64,000 bases of DNA. It comes from JACCXG01 sp963785755. Its GTDB lineage: Bacteria; Acidobacteriota; Vicinamibacteria; Vicinamibacterales; 2-12-FULL-66-21. Positions 1 through 8,690 of this stretch are shown here, in pieces; the stretch's first letter is position 1; every line of letters begins with the position of its first letter. The DNA is taken from positions 62,001 through 126,000 of the forward strand of contig CAWAXG010000037.1 of the NCBI GenBank assembly GCA_963785755.1. The letters are read 5' to 3'. Under the pieces are notes generated by a model. The model saw nothing but the letters and a program-made list of their open reading frames with translations, had not been told where the DNA came from and searched no databases. The position numbers and the translations under genes were made by a program.

Positions 1-1832
1 CGGCCGAACGGGCGCGCGCCGACGCGGAAGCGCAGCGGGTGAGAGCGGATTCGGAACTGCGCGAGCGGCACAAGGCCGAGGACGCGCTGCGCTTGAGCGA
101 GGCGCGATACCGGACACTGGCGGCGCGCACCAGCCGCTTGTACGCACTGAGCGCGGGGCTGTCGGAGTCGGTGTCGCTGAATGCGGTCGCGAGAGTGGTC
201 GTGCGGCATGGCAAGGTCGTGGTGGGTGCGGCCGCCGGCTCGGTCGCGCTGCTGGTCGACGGCGGCGCGCAGTTCGAGGCGCTCTACGCCGAGGAATACG
301 GTGCCGCGGCCAGCGACTCGCCGCGGCGCTATGCCGCCAGCCCCGGGCTGTGCTCGACCGCGGCGGTTCAGACGCATCGGCCGATCTTCATTGGATCGTT
401 CGTCGAGTGGCAGCAGAAGTATCCGGAGTCCGCGTCGATTGCCGCCGATGGCGGCTACGTGTCCTCGGCCACGCTGCCGCTGCTCGCCGATGGCTCGTCG
501 CTCGGCGTGCTGTCGTTCCATTTCACGGTTCCGGTCAATTTCGACGAGGAGTACACCGCCCTGCTCACGTCCGTGGCGCAGCATTGCGCGCAGGCGCTGG
601 ATCGTGCCCGGCTGTACGAGACGACGGAGCGGGCGCGCGCAGAGGCCGAGGCGGCGAATCAATCGAAGGATGATTTCCTCTCGACGATTTCGCACGAGCT
701 GCGGACTCCGCTCAACGCGATGCTCGGCTGGGCCGCGATGCTCCGCAGCGGGTCGGTCGACGCGAGTCGAACGCAGCGGGCGATTGAAGCGATCTTCAAC
801 AACGCCACGCGGCAGGGGCGCCTCATCGAGGAGCTGCTCGACGTCTCGCGGATTGTCGCCGGTCGCGCGACGTTCGATCCGCAGAACGTCGATCTCGGCG
901 AGAACATCCGCGGCGCGGTCGAGGCCATGATGCCGCTCGCGGCGGCGAAAGGGGTCGAGGTCTGTTTCGAGCCGTTGCCCGGGATCAACGTGGTCGCCGA
1001 TCCGCGGCGTCTCGAGCAGGTGTTCCTGAACCTGCTCTCGAACGCCGTGAAGTTCACGCCGCGCGGCGGCCGGGTCACCGTCGAGGTGAAAGCCGCCGAG
1101 GGATCCGCCGAAGTGCGCGTCGCCGACACCGGCGCCGGCATCGACCTCGCCTTCCTTCCGCATGTCTTCGAGCGGTTCCGCCAGGCGGACAGCGCGCCGA
1201 CCCGGAGCGCCGGCGGTCTCGGGCTCGGGCTGTTCATTTCGCGTCACCTCGTCGAGGCGCAGGGCGGCACGATCCGGGCGGACAGCGAAGGTCCCGGCAG
1301 CGGGGCGACCTTCACGCTGACGATGCCCGCCGGCGTAGGCGCGAGCGCCTCCCGCCACATGACGCCGAACGCCGCTGCGGGTACGCCGCCGGAGCAGGAA
1401 GAACCGATGCCGGTGCTCGACGGCATCTCGGTCCTCCTCGTCGACGATGAACCGGACGCCCGCGAGGTCATGGCCTCGGCCCTCGAGTCCTGCGGCGCGA
1501 CGGTGATCTCCGCCTCGTCTGCGCGCGAGGCGCTCGAGACCCTGGCGTCCACGGAGATCGATCTCCTGCTGTCCGACATCGCGATGCCCGGACAGGACGG
1601 CTATGAGCTCATTCGCGACATCCGCGCGATGCCCTCCGCCCGCCTCGCCGCGATCCCCGCTGCGGCGGTCACCGCGCACGCCCGGGATGACGAACGGGAG
1701 CGCGCGCTGTCGGCGGGCTTCCACATGCATCTGACCAAGCCCGTCCACCCGGTCGCGCTCGCCACCGCCGTCGCCTCGCTCGCGACGTCGAAAGCCGGCG
1801 TGTCGGGCGGCCGCCGCACCAAGTCCATCTGA
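1..1832 (+). CDS. Hybrid histidine kinase (GAF-HisKA-HATPase-receiver), 5' end outside window
   Basis: Sensor kinase that would autophosphorylate on His and pass the phosphate to its own C-terminal receiver. The frame is open to the window edge and its first residues are an Ala/Glu/Arg-rich coiled-coil-like linker, so the gene most likely begins upstream. Numbered from the internal GTG at 39, a GAF-like domain covers about residues 30-195. The HisKA box SHELRTPLNAML has His219, the N-box NLLSNAVKF lies near 330, the G1 box DTGAGID starts at Asp363 and the G2 box GGLGLGLF is near 392. The receiver runs from about 465, with DDE acidic residues, phospho-acceptor Asp513 in LLLSDIAMPG and the conserved Lys in HLTKPVHP. 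No membrane segment is visible in the part seen. The sensed signal is unknown. Confidence 0.92.
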   Translation, partial: AERARADAEAQRVRADSELRERHKAEDALRLSEARYRTLAARTSRLYALSAGLSESVSLNAVARVVVRHGKVVVGAAAGSVALLVDGGAQFEALYAEEYGAAASDSPRRYAASPGLCSTAAVQTHRPIFIGSFVEWQQKYPESASIAADGGYVSSATLPLLADGSSLGVLSFHFTVPVNFDEEYTALLTSVAQHCAQALDRARLYETTERARAEAEAANQSKDDFLSTISHELRTPLNAMLGWAAMLRSGSVDASRTQRAIEAIFNNATRQGRLIEELLDVSRIVAGRATFDPQNVDLGENIRGAVEAMMPLAAAKGVEVCFEPLPGINVVADPRRLEQVFLNLLSNAVKFTPRGGRVTVEVKAAEGSAEVRVADTGAGIDLAFLPHVFERFRQADSAPTRSAGGLGLGLFISRHLVEAQGGTIRADSEGPGSGATFTLTMPAGVGASASRHMTPNAAAGTPPEQEEPMPVLDGISVLLVDDEPDAREVMASALESCGATVISASSAREALETLASTEIDLLLSDIAMPGQDGYELIRDIRAMPSARLAAIPAAAVTAHARDDERERALSAGFHMHLTKPVHPVALATAVASLATSKAGVSGGRRTKSI

Positions 1833-1955
1833 TCGTCCCCGGTTCGCCGGCACGGTCGGAAGGAAAAGCGGCCGTCTTCACTTGAGTTGCCAGTGGACGC
1901 CGGGCGAGCCGGTCATCGCGTTACATCAGGGCTGATCTGATCCGCCGCCGGGTGT

Positions 1956-2053
1956 TCTTCCGCCTGAAGGCGGAAGCCACGAAGTCGATAGGACCACGAC
2001 GTCGCGTGATGAACGGATCTCCGGTCGCGTGGCTTCCACCTTCAGGCGGAAGA
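1956..2053. repeat. 25-bp inverted repeat of a self-palindromic hairpin (TTCAG type)
   Basis: Arms 1956-1980 and 2029-2053 are reverse complements with one mismatch. Each arm is itself nearly palindromic around CCGCCTGAAGGCGG. They are separated by 48 bp, so either two small hairpins or one long cruciform could form. It resembles REP-like dispersed hairpins and is related in design to the elements near 8620 and 40980. An apparent GTG start at 2029 lies inside the right arm and is not used here as a gene start. Confidence 0.75.
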
Positions 2054-2112
2054 TCTCCGCTACCTCGATCGACAAGCAACACTCGACACCGCGCTGCCGT
2101 CTAACGTTCATC

Positions 2113-2727
2113 ATGCGGTGGCGAACGCTGATTGCAACTGTCTCAACTGCATCGAGTGTCTTCGTTGTCGCGGATGTCCCTGTGTTCGCGCAATCGGACA
2201 GTCACGTCGCTCGCGAGTCGTCCGCGCCGGCCGTTATCGCACGCGACGCGCCGGCTCCGGTCATGCGCGTGTACGGGAGTGACGAACCGCCGACCGCCTC
2301 GAGCGTCGAGCTGCCGGTGAACCTAACGTTCGCCGAGCATTTCCGTCCAACGATCGAAGCCATGCTCGAGCGGTCGCCGACCTTCAGACGTCAGTGCCTG
2401 CGTATTGCGCAGACTCCTGAGCTGATGGTGCGCATGAGGCTGCTGCACGGCAATCCGACGAGCGGCGTCAGAGCGCGCACGGACATCGGCATCAGCGCGG
2501 ATCGGCGGGTCATCGCGTCGGTCGCGATCAGGCCGCTCGAGAATCTTCCTGAACTGATCGCGCACGAGTTCGAGCACATCCTCGAGCAGATCGACGGCGT
2601 CGACCTGCGCGCGCGATCCGAGCTCGCCGGGACGGGGGTCTGGAATTGTGATGATGGATCGTTCGAAACGGTGCGCGCGGTTCGGGTCGGGCGCGTCGTC
2701 GCACGGGAGACCGCCAGTCGCCGTTGA
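2113..2727 (+). CDS. Secreted hypothetical protein with HEFEH (HExxH) motif
   Basis: Product of 204 aa. The start is set at ATG 2113 because it opens directly into a signal peptide (basic MRWR, then a hydrophobic stretch ending near VFAQS). The longer in-frame GTG lies in a repeat. The only recognisable motif is IAHEFEHILEQ, with His151, Glu152 and His155, which matches the HExxH zinc-protease signature. No third ligand can be assigned with confidence, and the protein has no other family features I recognise. It is followed after 7 bp by a secreted TolB-like protein, so the two may be co-transcribed. It could be a small exported metallopeptidase or only a look-alike; the function is unproven. 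Confidence 0.7.
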   Translation: MRWRTLIATVSTASSVFVVADVPVFAQSDSHVARESSAPAVIARDAPAPVMRVYGSDEPPTASSVELPVNLTFAEHFRPTIEAMLERSPTFRRQCLRIAQTPELMVRMRLLHGNPTSGVRARTDIGISADRRVIASVAIRPLENLPELIAHEFEHILEQIDGVDLRARSELAGTGVWNCDDGSFETVRAVRVGRVVARETASRR

Positions 2728-2734
2728 GGCGTGA

Positions 2735-4067
2735 ATGCGCGGCTCCTGCATCGCAGCTGCCGCCGGTCTGTCTCTGCTGGGTGAGGTGTCGCTGGCTCAG
2801 CACCACGAACCGCTGTTCACCGTCGCCCAGCGCGATCGCGTGCGCTCGAACACCCATCCCGCGCCGGTCAGCATCAGCGGGGACGGACGATTCATCGCCT
2901 TCTCGTCGGTACGAGCGGCTGCTGCCCGCCGACGACGACAGCCTGGCCGACATCTACGTGCTCGAGCGGACGACAGGTGCCGTCACGCTCGAGAGCGGCA
3001 GCGCCGGCGATTCGCCGATCAATACGGACTGCGTCTACCCGCGCATCAGCGGGGACGGCCGATATCTCGTCTTCGAGGCCTCGATGTCGTCGGCCAACGG
3101 CGAGACTGCTTTCGTCGAGGTCATATTCCGCGATCGTCACACCGATCTGACGAAGCGGATTGTCCGCTCCGAGTCAGGCGCGAACGCGAACGGCTGGAGC
3201 GGCGCCGCTGCCGTCAGCGACGACGGCGCGACGGTGGTGTTCGAGTCGACGGCCACGAACCTCGTGCCCGGGATTGATGCGAACGGCGCGCGTCCCGACA
3301 TCTATCGAGTCAAGACGGCCACCGGCCGCATCGATCGCATCAGCGTCGATGGGGACGGCCATCAATCGGCCGCCGGCTCGAGCCTGGCGCCGAGCCTGAG
3401 CGCCGACGGCCGCTACATCGCGTTCGTGTCTTCGGCCGCCCTTCTCGAGGACTCGGCTGCACCTCCGCGGACGTCCACCTCTCCCGAACGTCAGCAGCTC
3501 TACATCCGCGATACACACGCGAATCTGACCACGCGCATCAATGCATCGGCGAAAGGTGTGGCGCCCAACGACTCCTGTCTGCGGCCGGCAATCAGCCGTG
3601 ACGGCGCTTACGTGGCGTTCGTGTCGATCGCCACGAACCTCGCCGGATCCGATCAGAATCGGTCGCCGGACGTCTTTCTGTACGAGCGGAGATCCGGCTC
3701 GACTACGCTCGTCAGCCGCAACAAATCAGGGCGCGCGGCGAATGGCGCGAGCGGGAACCCCTCGATTTCGGGGGACGGCAGGTTCGTCGCGTTTCAATCG
3801 GAGGCATCGGACCTTCTCTGTTCGCGCCGCTGCACATCCTCCGCGGAAGACATCAACCTGCTCTCGGATGTGTTCCTGTTCGATCGGCTGGCGGGTGTGG
3901 TCGCGCTGGTCAGCGCCGGACGAACCGGCGGCTGGATGGAAGAAAGCGGCGCACCGGCAGTCGACGGAACCGGTCGCGTGATTGCGTTCGCGTCGCGGCA
4001 CCCGATCGATGCGGGAGACATCGCCCACGACTTCGATCTCTTCGTGCGCATCCCGGAGACCCGCTGA
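2735..4067 (+). CDS. Secreted TolB/WD40-like beta-propeller protein, frameshifted
   Basis: The ATG at 2735 gives a signal peptide and the first propeller blade (ISGDGRFIAFSS). The reading frame then moves by one at about 2909, and the rest (LLPADDDSLADIYVLERTTG onward) continues in the next frame to 4067. Removing one G from the GG at 2909-2910 restores a continuous protein of about 443 aa. At least six blades follow the pattern SxDGRYxAFxS...DxYxxDxxTG typical of PD40/TolB repeats. Such exported propellers usually mediate protein binding; none of the sequence points to catalysis. Because every blade after the break is intact, a consensus error is more likely than a dead gene. Confidence 0.75.
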
Positions 4068-4091
4068 ACCCGCGTGTTAGGATCGCGGGTC

Positions 4092-4571
4092 ATGCATCCG
4101 CGCGAGCTCCTCATCGAAACTGTCGTCCACATTCCACCCGAACGCGCGCTCGAGGGCCTCGACACCGACGCCGCACACCGGCGCGTCAGCGGCGCCACCC
4201 ATTCCATCGCCGAGATCCTCGCGCACATGATCTTCTGGCAGGAGTGGTTCAGCGACAGATGCTCCGGCACCGGGACGCCAATGCCGCAGACCGCCGCCGC
4301 CGGCTGGCCTGCCGCGCCTCACGGCAGCTGGCCGGATCTCGAACAGAGGTTCCTGGCAGGTCTGGAACGCGCGGCCTCGTGCGGCCTGCCCGAGTCACGT
4401 CTCGATCAGCCGATCACGCCGGCGATCGAATTCCCGCCGGTGGCCCACTACGCCATTCGGGATGCGCTGGTGCACATCTCGCAGCACAACGCCCATCATC
4501 TCGGGCAGATCATCCTGCTGCGTCAGATGCTGGGCTCCTGGCCGCCGCCGGCGGGAAGCTGGACTTGGTGA
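4092..4571 (+). CDS. DinB-fold protein (DUF664/DinB_2-like)
   Basis: Product of 159 aa. DinB-like proteins are four-helix bundles that often bind a divalent metal through three histidines and include thiol-dependent transferases and many of unknown role. Here His45 (ILAHMIFW) and the pair His135/His136 (HNAHHLGQI) sit where the metal ligands are expected. ATG 4092 is preferred over an in-frame start 18 nt upstream because the protein then begins MHPREL, as is usual for the family. It stands alone between the propeller gene and a repeat-filled gap. The substrate is unknown. Confidence 0.72.
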   Translation: MHPRELLIETVVHIPPERALEGLDTDAAHRRVSGATHSIAEILAHMIFWQEWFSDRCSGTGTPMPQTAAAGWPAAPHGSWPDLEQRFLAGLERAASCGLPESRLDQPITPAIEFPPVAHYAIRDALVHISQHNAHHLGQIILLRQMLGSWPPPAGSWTW

Positions 4572-4582
4572 CACGGCGCCTC

Positions 4583-4690
4583 GTGACCGGTGATCAGTGA
4601 TCGGTGATCGAAATCGGGGATCATTGGCGATTGGGATCACCGCTCACCGTTCACCAATCACCCGATCCCCGATCCCCGATCACCGATCAC
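4583..4690. repeat. Heptamer (GTGATCG) imperfect inverted repeat
   Basis: The left part reads as repeated GTGATCG/GTGATCA units and drifts into ATCGGGG-type units. The right part (about 4637-4690) carries the complementary CGATCAC and CGATCCC units. Together they can fold into a long imperfect hairpin that fills the gap between the DinB gene and the next coding region. The same unit forms the array at 63947-64000. Confidence 0.75.
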
Positions 4691-4734
4691 GATGATGTCC
4701 AGCTATGATCGGAGGGTTTCGACTAGGAGAAGGC

Positions 4735-5175
4735 ATGCGGAAACATCGACTGTCCCTCGCATTCGTGGTGCTCGTGTCGACTGCCGGTCTCGTGGCTCAA
4801 CAGCGCGGGGCGGGTCCGCCGCCCGACATCGCGGGGAAATGGACGGGCACCTGGAGCTGGTACAACCCGGCGCAGGCGACGACGCCGCCCAAGGAGCAGT
4901 GCGCGAAGCTCGAGGCTGATGTCGTGCGCAAGGGTGACGTCTACGAGGCGACGTTCACGGGCGATTGCGGCCGGCCCTACAAGTACACGATCGCAATGGA
5001 AGGCCGGCCATCGGGCGGCGTGGTCCTGTTCAAGGGCTCGGCGGATCTCGGGCCGAAGGATGGCGGCGTCTACGACTGGATCGGCCGGGCGACGGACAAG
5101 GAGTTCGTCGGCTTCTACACCAACGCCTACTACACGGGCGTGTTCAGCCTCTCACGCCAGCCGAAGGCTCCATAG
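4735..5175 (+). CDS. Small secreted hypothetical protein
   Basis: Product of 146 aa with a signal peptide (MRKHRLSLAF, hydrophobic core, end near VAQQR) and then DIAGKWTGTWSWYNP, which looks like the start of a small lipocalin- or avidin-like beta-barrel. This fold assignment is a guess from pattern only. ATG 4735 is chosen because AGGAGAAG precedes it at good spacing; a GTG/ATG upstream in the same frame lacks this. A TATGAT sequence near 4704 could be a -10 element. The next gene, argG, begins 40 bp downstream on the same strand, but no functional link is evident. Confidence 0.7.
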   Translation: MRKHRLSLAFVVLVSTAGLVAQQRGAGPPPDIAGKWTGTWSWYNPAQATTPPKEQCAKLEADVVRKGDVYEATFTGDCGRPYKYTIAMEGRPSGGVVLFKGSADLGPKDGGVYDWIGRATDKEFVGFYTNAYYTGVFSLSRQPKAP

Positions 5176-5215
5176 GCTCTCCGACACGTTTCCGTCGCGC
5201 GTTCTGTGATCGCTC

Positions 5216-6577
5216 ATGTCAAACATCCTTCAGTCTCTACCGGCGGGCGAGAAAGTCGGCATCGCATTCTCGGGCGGTCTCGATACCAGCGCCGCGCTCC
5301 ATTGGATGCGCGCGAAAGGGGCCATCCCGTACGCCTACACGGCAAACCTGGGGCAGCCTGACGAGCCCGACTACGACGACATCCCCCGGCGCGCGCTGCA
5401 GTACGGAGCCCAACACGCGCGCCTGATCGATTGCCGCGCCGAGCTCGTGTCCGAGGGGCTGGCGGTACTGCAGTGCGGCGCCTTCCATATCTCCACTGCC
5501 GGCCTGCCGTACTTCAACACCACGCCGATCGGCCGCGCCGTCACCGGGACGCTGCTCGTCGCGGCGATGAAAGAAGACGACGTGCACGTCTGGGGGGATG
5601 GCAGCACGTTCAAGGGGAACGACATCGAGCGCTTCTATCGCTACGGCCTGCTGGCGAATCCGAAGCTGCGCATCTACAAGCCCTGGCTCGATCAGACGTT
5701 CATCGACGAGCTCGGCGGCCGCGCGGAGATGTCCGAGTACATGCGCACCGCCGGCCTCGCGTACAAGATGAGCGCCGAGAAGGCCTATTCAACCGATTCG
5801 AACATCCTCGGCGCGACGCACGAAGCCAAGGACCTCGAGCAGCTCGGCACCAGCATGCGGATCGTCGAGCCGATCATGGGCGTCCCGTTCTGGCGCCAGG
5901 ACCTCGAGATCAAGCCCGAGGACGTGTCGATCCGGTTCGAAGAAGGCCAGCCCGTCGCGATCAACGGTCTCACGTTCAACGACGGCGTCAAACTGATCCT
6001 GGAAGCCAACCGGATCGGCGGCCGCCACGGCCTCGGGATGAGCGATCAGATCGAGAACCGGATCATCGAGGCCAAGAGCCGCGGCATCTATGAAGCGCCG
6101 GGCATGGCGCTGCTGTTCCTCGCGTACGAACGCCTCGTCACCGGCATCCACAACGAGGACACGATCGAGCAGTACCGCGACAACGGCCGCCGCCTGGGAC
6201 GGCTGCTGTATCAGGGGCGCTGGTTCGACCCGCAGGCGATGATGCTGCGCGAGACCGCGCAGCGCTGGGTCGCACGGGCCGTGACCGGCGAGGTCACCGT
6301 CGAACTGCGCCGCGGCAACGACTATTCGATTCTGAACACCGTCAGCCCGAACCTGACCTACAAGCCCGAGCGGCTGACGATGGAGAAGGGCGCCTCCGTG
6401 TTCTCACCGCAGGATCGAATTGGCCAGCTGACGATGAGGAACCTGGATCTCGCCGATACCCGCGACAAGCTCTTTACCTACATGAAGGCCGGCGTGCTCG
6501 CGCCGGCGCCGGGCACGACGCTGCCGCACCTCCTCGAGGGGGACGCCGCGGAGGAGAGCAAGAAGCACGGAGAGTAG
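5216..6577 (+). CDS. argG: Argininosuccinate synthase
   Basis: Catalyses the ATP-dependent condensation of citrulline and aspartate to argininosuccinate, the penultimate step of arginine biosynthesis, in the cytosol. The PP-loop AFSGGLDTSAAL begins near Ser19. The 453-aa length and the opening MSNILQSLPAGEKVGIAFSG match the longer type found in Escherichia coli rather than the ~400-aa type common in other bacteria. Family blocks such as YSTDSNILGATHEAKDLE are intact. No other arginine gene is adjacent, so argG is isolated from its pathway here. Its stop lies 4 bp from the stop of the convergent pckG. Confidence 0.97.
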   Translation: MSNILQSLPAGEKVGIAFSGGLDTSAALHWMRAKGAIPYAYTANLGQPDEPDYDDIPRRALQYGAQHARLIDCRAELVSEGLAVLQCGAFHISTAGLPYFNTTPIGRAVTGTLLVAAMKEDDVHVWGDGSTFKGNDIERFYRYGLLANPKLRIYKPWLDQTFIDELGGRAEMSEYMRTAGLAYKMSAEKAYSTDSNILGATHEAKDLEQLGTSMRIVEPIMGVPFWRQDLEIKPEDVSIRFEEGQPVAINGLTFNDGVKLILEANRIGGRHGLGMSDQIENRIIEAKSRGIYEAPGMALLFLAYERLVTGIHNEDTIEQYRDNGRRLGRLLYQGRWFDPQAMMLRETAQRWVARAVTGEVTVELRRGNDYSILNTVSPNLTYKPERLTMEKGASVFSPQDRIGQLTMRNLDLADTRDKLFTYMKAGVLAPAPGTTLPHLLEGDAAEESKKHGE

Positions 6578-6581
6578 GCGA

Positions 6582-8387
6582 TCAGTGCGTGTGATCGTGT
6601 CCGTGCAACTCGGGCGGAGTGATCGCCTCTTCGAGCCGCCGGCCGAGGCTGGCGTGTTCATCGCGCAACGCCTTCGGCACACGGTCGCCGAACAGGGCGA
6701 AGAAATCCCCCTGTCCCGTCACTGCTTCCACCCACTCGGCTGGATCGACCTTCAGCAGCATCGCCATGTCCTCGTCTGAGAGCTCGATGCCCTGACGATC
6801 GATGGCGTCGACGGTCGGGACGTGGCCGATCAGCGTCTCGACGGCGCCTCCCCTGCCTTCGCACCGCTCGATGACCCACCGCAGCACGCGGAGGTTCTCA
6901 CCGAAGCCCGGCCAGATGAATCGCCCGTTCTGATTCGTGCGAAACCAGTTGACGCGGAAGATTTTCGGCGGCGAGGACAGGCCGGCGCCGATTTGCAGCC
7001 AGTGCGCGAAATAGTCGGCCATGTTGTAGCCGCAGAACGGCCACATCGCCATCGGATCGCGCCGCAGCACGCCGACCTTGCCGGTCGCGGCGGCCGTGGT
7101 TTCAGACGACAGCGTCGCGCCCAGGAACGTTCCGTGCACCCAGTCCCGCGCCTGAAAGACGAGCGGCACGCGCCGCTGCCGCCGCGCGCCGAACAGAAAG
7201 GCGTCGATGGGCACCCCTTCCGGGTTGTCGAACTCCGGCGACAGTGAGCGGCATTCGGTGGCGGGGGTCGTGAACCGGCTGTTCGGGTGCGCAGCCTTCT
7301 CGCCTGATTGCGGCGTCCACGGCCGCCCCTGCCAGTCCTCCGCGATCGCCGGCGGCGGATCGTCGTGGCCTTCCCACCAGGGTGTGCCATCCGGACGCAG
7401 CGCCACGTTCGTGTAGATCGTGTTGCGCTGGATCATCTCGAACGCGTTGGGATTCGTTCTCCGGCTCGTGCCGGGAACGACGCCGAAAAACCCCGCTTCC
7501 GGATTGACCGCCCACAAGCGTCCATCGCCGCCCGGACGCAGCCAGGCGATATCGTCGCCGACGGTCCACGCCTGCCAGCCTTTCATCGAATCGGGCGGCA
7601 CCAGCATCGCGAGATTCGTCTTCCCGCATGCGGAGGGAAAGGCGCCGGTGACGTAATACGTCCGCCCCTCGGGACTGCGAAGGCCGAGAATGAGCATGTG
7701 CTCGGCAAGCCAGCCTTCCTGACGGCCGAACCAGCTCGCCAGCCGAAGCGCCATGCACTTCTTCCCGAGCAACGCGTTGCCGCCGTAGCCAGATCCGATC
7801 GACCAGACCGCATTGTTCTGCGGAAAATGGACGATGAACCGGCGATCGGGACTCAAGTCGCCGAGCGAGTGCAGGCAGCGCGTGAAGTTGTCCGAATCGC
7901 CGAGCTGATCCAGTGCGACGCGCCCCATCCGCGTCATCGTCCGCATGCTCAGGACGACGTACCGGCTGTCGGTGATCTCGACGCCGACCTTGGTGAACCG
8001 CGATCCCGCCGGGCCCATCAGGAACGGCACCACGAACATCGTCCGGCCCTTCATGGCGCCGGCGAAGAGCGGGGTCAGCTTCGCGACCGCTTCGTGCGGC
8101 GGCATCCAGTTGTTGTTGGGCCCGGCCTCGTCTTTCGCGTCCGTGCAGACGAACGTCAGATGTTCGGTTCGCGCGACGTCGTGCGGCGCACTGCGGTGCA
8201 GGTAGCATCCCGGCATCAGCCGCTGATTGAGCTCGATCAGCTCCCCCGAGGCGAGGCACTCGGCGAGGAGGCGATCCTTCTCTGCCTCCGATCCGTCGCA
8301 GAAAACCACCGTGTCTGGACGCGTAAGGTTGGCGACCTCGTCGACCCACTGCTTGATGGCAGTCGTGACACTTGTCCTGGTCGGCAT
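6582..8387 (-). CDS. pckG: Phosphoenolpyruvate carboxykinase (GTP)
   Basis: Converts oxaloacetate and GTP to phosphoenolpyruvate, CO2 and GDP, the entry step of gluconeogenesis. The 601-aa length is normal for the GTP-dependent class and distinct from the ~530-aa ATP class. The P-loop with the reactive cysteine reads FPSACGKTNLAM (Cys254, Lys256), and FPQNNAVWSIGSGYGGNALLG is the expected substrate-binding region. The guanine-binding NMADYFAHWL block and a His-rich C-terminus (HGHDHTH) are also present. The start ATG at 8387 follows a 230-bp gap. Pyruvate kinase lies far away on the other strand. Confidence 0.97.
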   Translation of the reverse strand: MPTRTSVTTAIKQWVDEVANLTRPDTVVFCDGSEAEKDRLLAECLASGELIELNQRLMPGCYLHRSAPHDVARTEHLTFVCTDAKDEAGPNNNWMPPHEAVAKLTPLFAGAMKGRTMFVVPFLMGPAGSRFTKVGVEITDSRYVVLSMRTMTRMGRVALDQLGDSDNFTRCLHSLGDLSPDRRFIVHFPQNNAVWSIGSGYGGNALLGKKCMALRLASWFGRQEGWLAEHMLILGLRSPEGRTYYVTGAFPSACGKTNLAMLVPPDSMKGWQAWTVGDDIAWLRPGGDGRLWAVNPEAGFFGVVPGTSRRTNPNAFEMIQRNTIYTNVALRPDGTPWWEGHDDPPPAIAEDWQGRPWTPQSGEKAAHPNSRFTTPATECRSLSPEFDNPEGVPIDAFLFGARRQRRVPLVFQARDWVHGTFLGATLSSETTAAATGKVGVLRRDPMAMWPFCGYNMADYFAHWLQIGAGLSSPPKIFRVNWFRTNQNGRFIWPGFGENLRVLRWVIERCEGRGGAVETLIGHVPTVDAIDRQGIELSDEDMAMLLKVDPAEWVEAVTGQGDFFALFGDRVPKALRDEHASLGRRLEEAITPPELHGHDHTH

Positions 8388-8614
8388 ATGCGCGCCGATC
8401 GTACCACGAACCGCGCAGCCGGCAGGGTTGCGCGGCCGAGGGCGAAAAGCTCGGCCGAACTCTGGTGACGTATCGACCGCGAGCGGTTGTGCCCGCGCTG
8501 TGCGCGGGTGTGGCCAGGAACCCGGATCAATCAGCGGTCAGTGCCACCGCTGCGCAGTAGAGGCTGACCGTTCGTGTCGTGGCGCTCATCGATCCTCTCT
8601 TCGCCCGCAGCGCG

Positions 8615-8690
8615 CCGCTTTAGCGGCGCGGCTGAACGTCCGGATCATCCGGACCGCGCGACGCGGGACTAAAGTCCCGCGCTACGGGCG
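8615..8690. repeat. Two adjacent TTTAG/CTAAAG-tipped hairpins
   Basis: The first hairpin reads CGCCGCTTTAGCGGCG (about 8625-8640) and the second CGCGGGACTAAAGTCCCGCG (about 8664-8683), followed by CTACGGG. The second, read on the minus strand, has the form CGTAGCGCGGGACTTTAGTCCCGCG. This matches the layout of the element at 40969-40993 (CGTAGCGCAGGCCTTTAGG...). The pair overlaps the 3' end of the asparaginase gene. Confidence 0.75.

Noticed and set aside
2029..2112. Upstream GTG start for the HEFEH protein
   Set aside because: It lies in an inverted repeat and would place the signal peptide internally.
7308..8468. 386-aa open frame antisense to pckG
   Set aside because: Arg/His-rich shadow typical of high-GC coding sequence; pckG is intact on the other strand.
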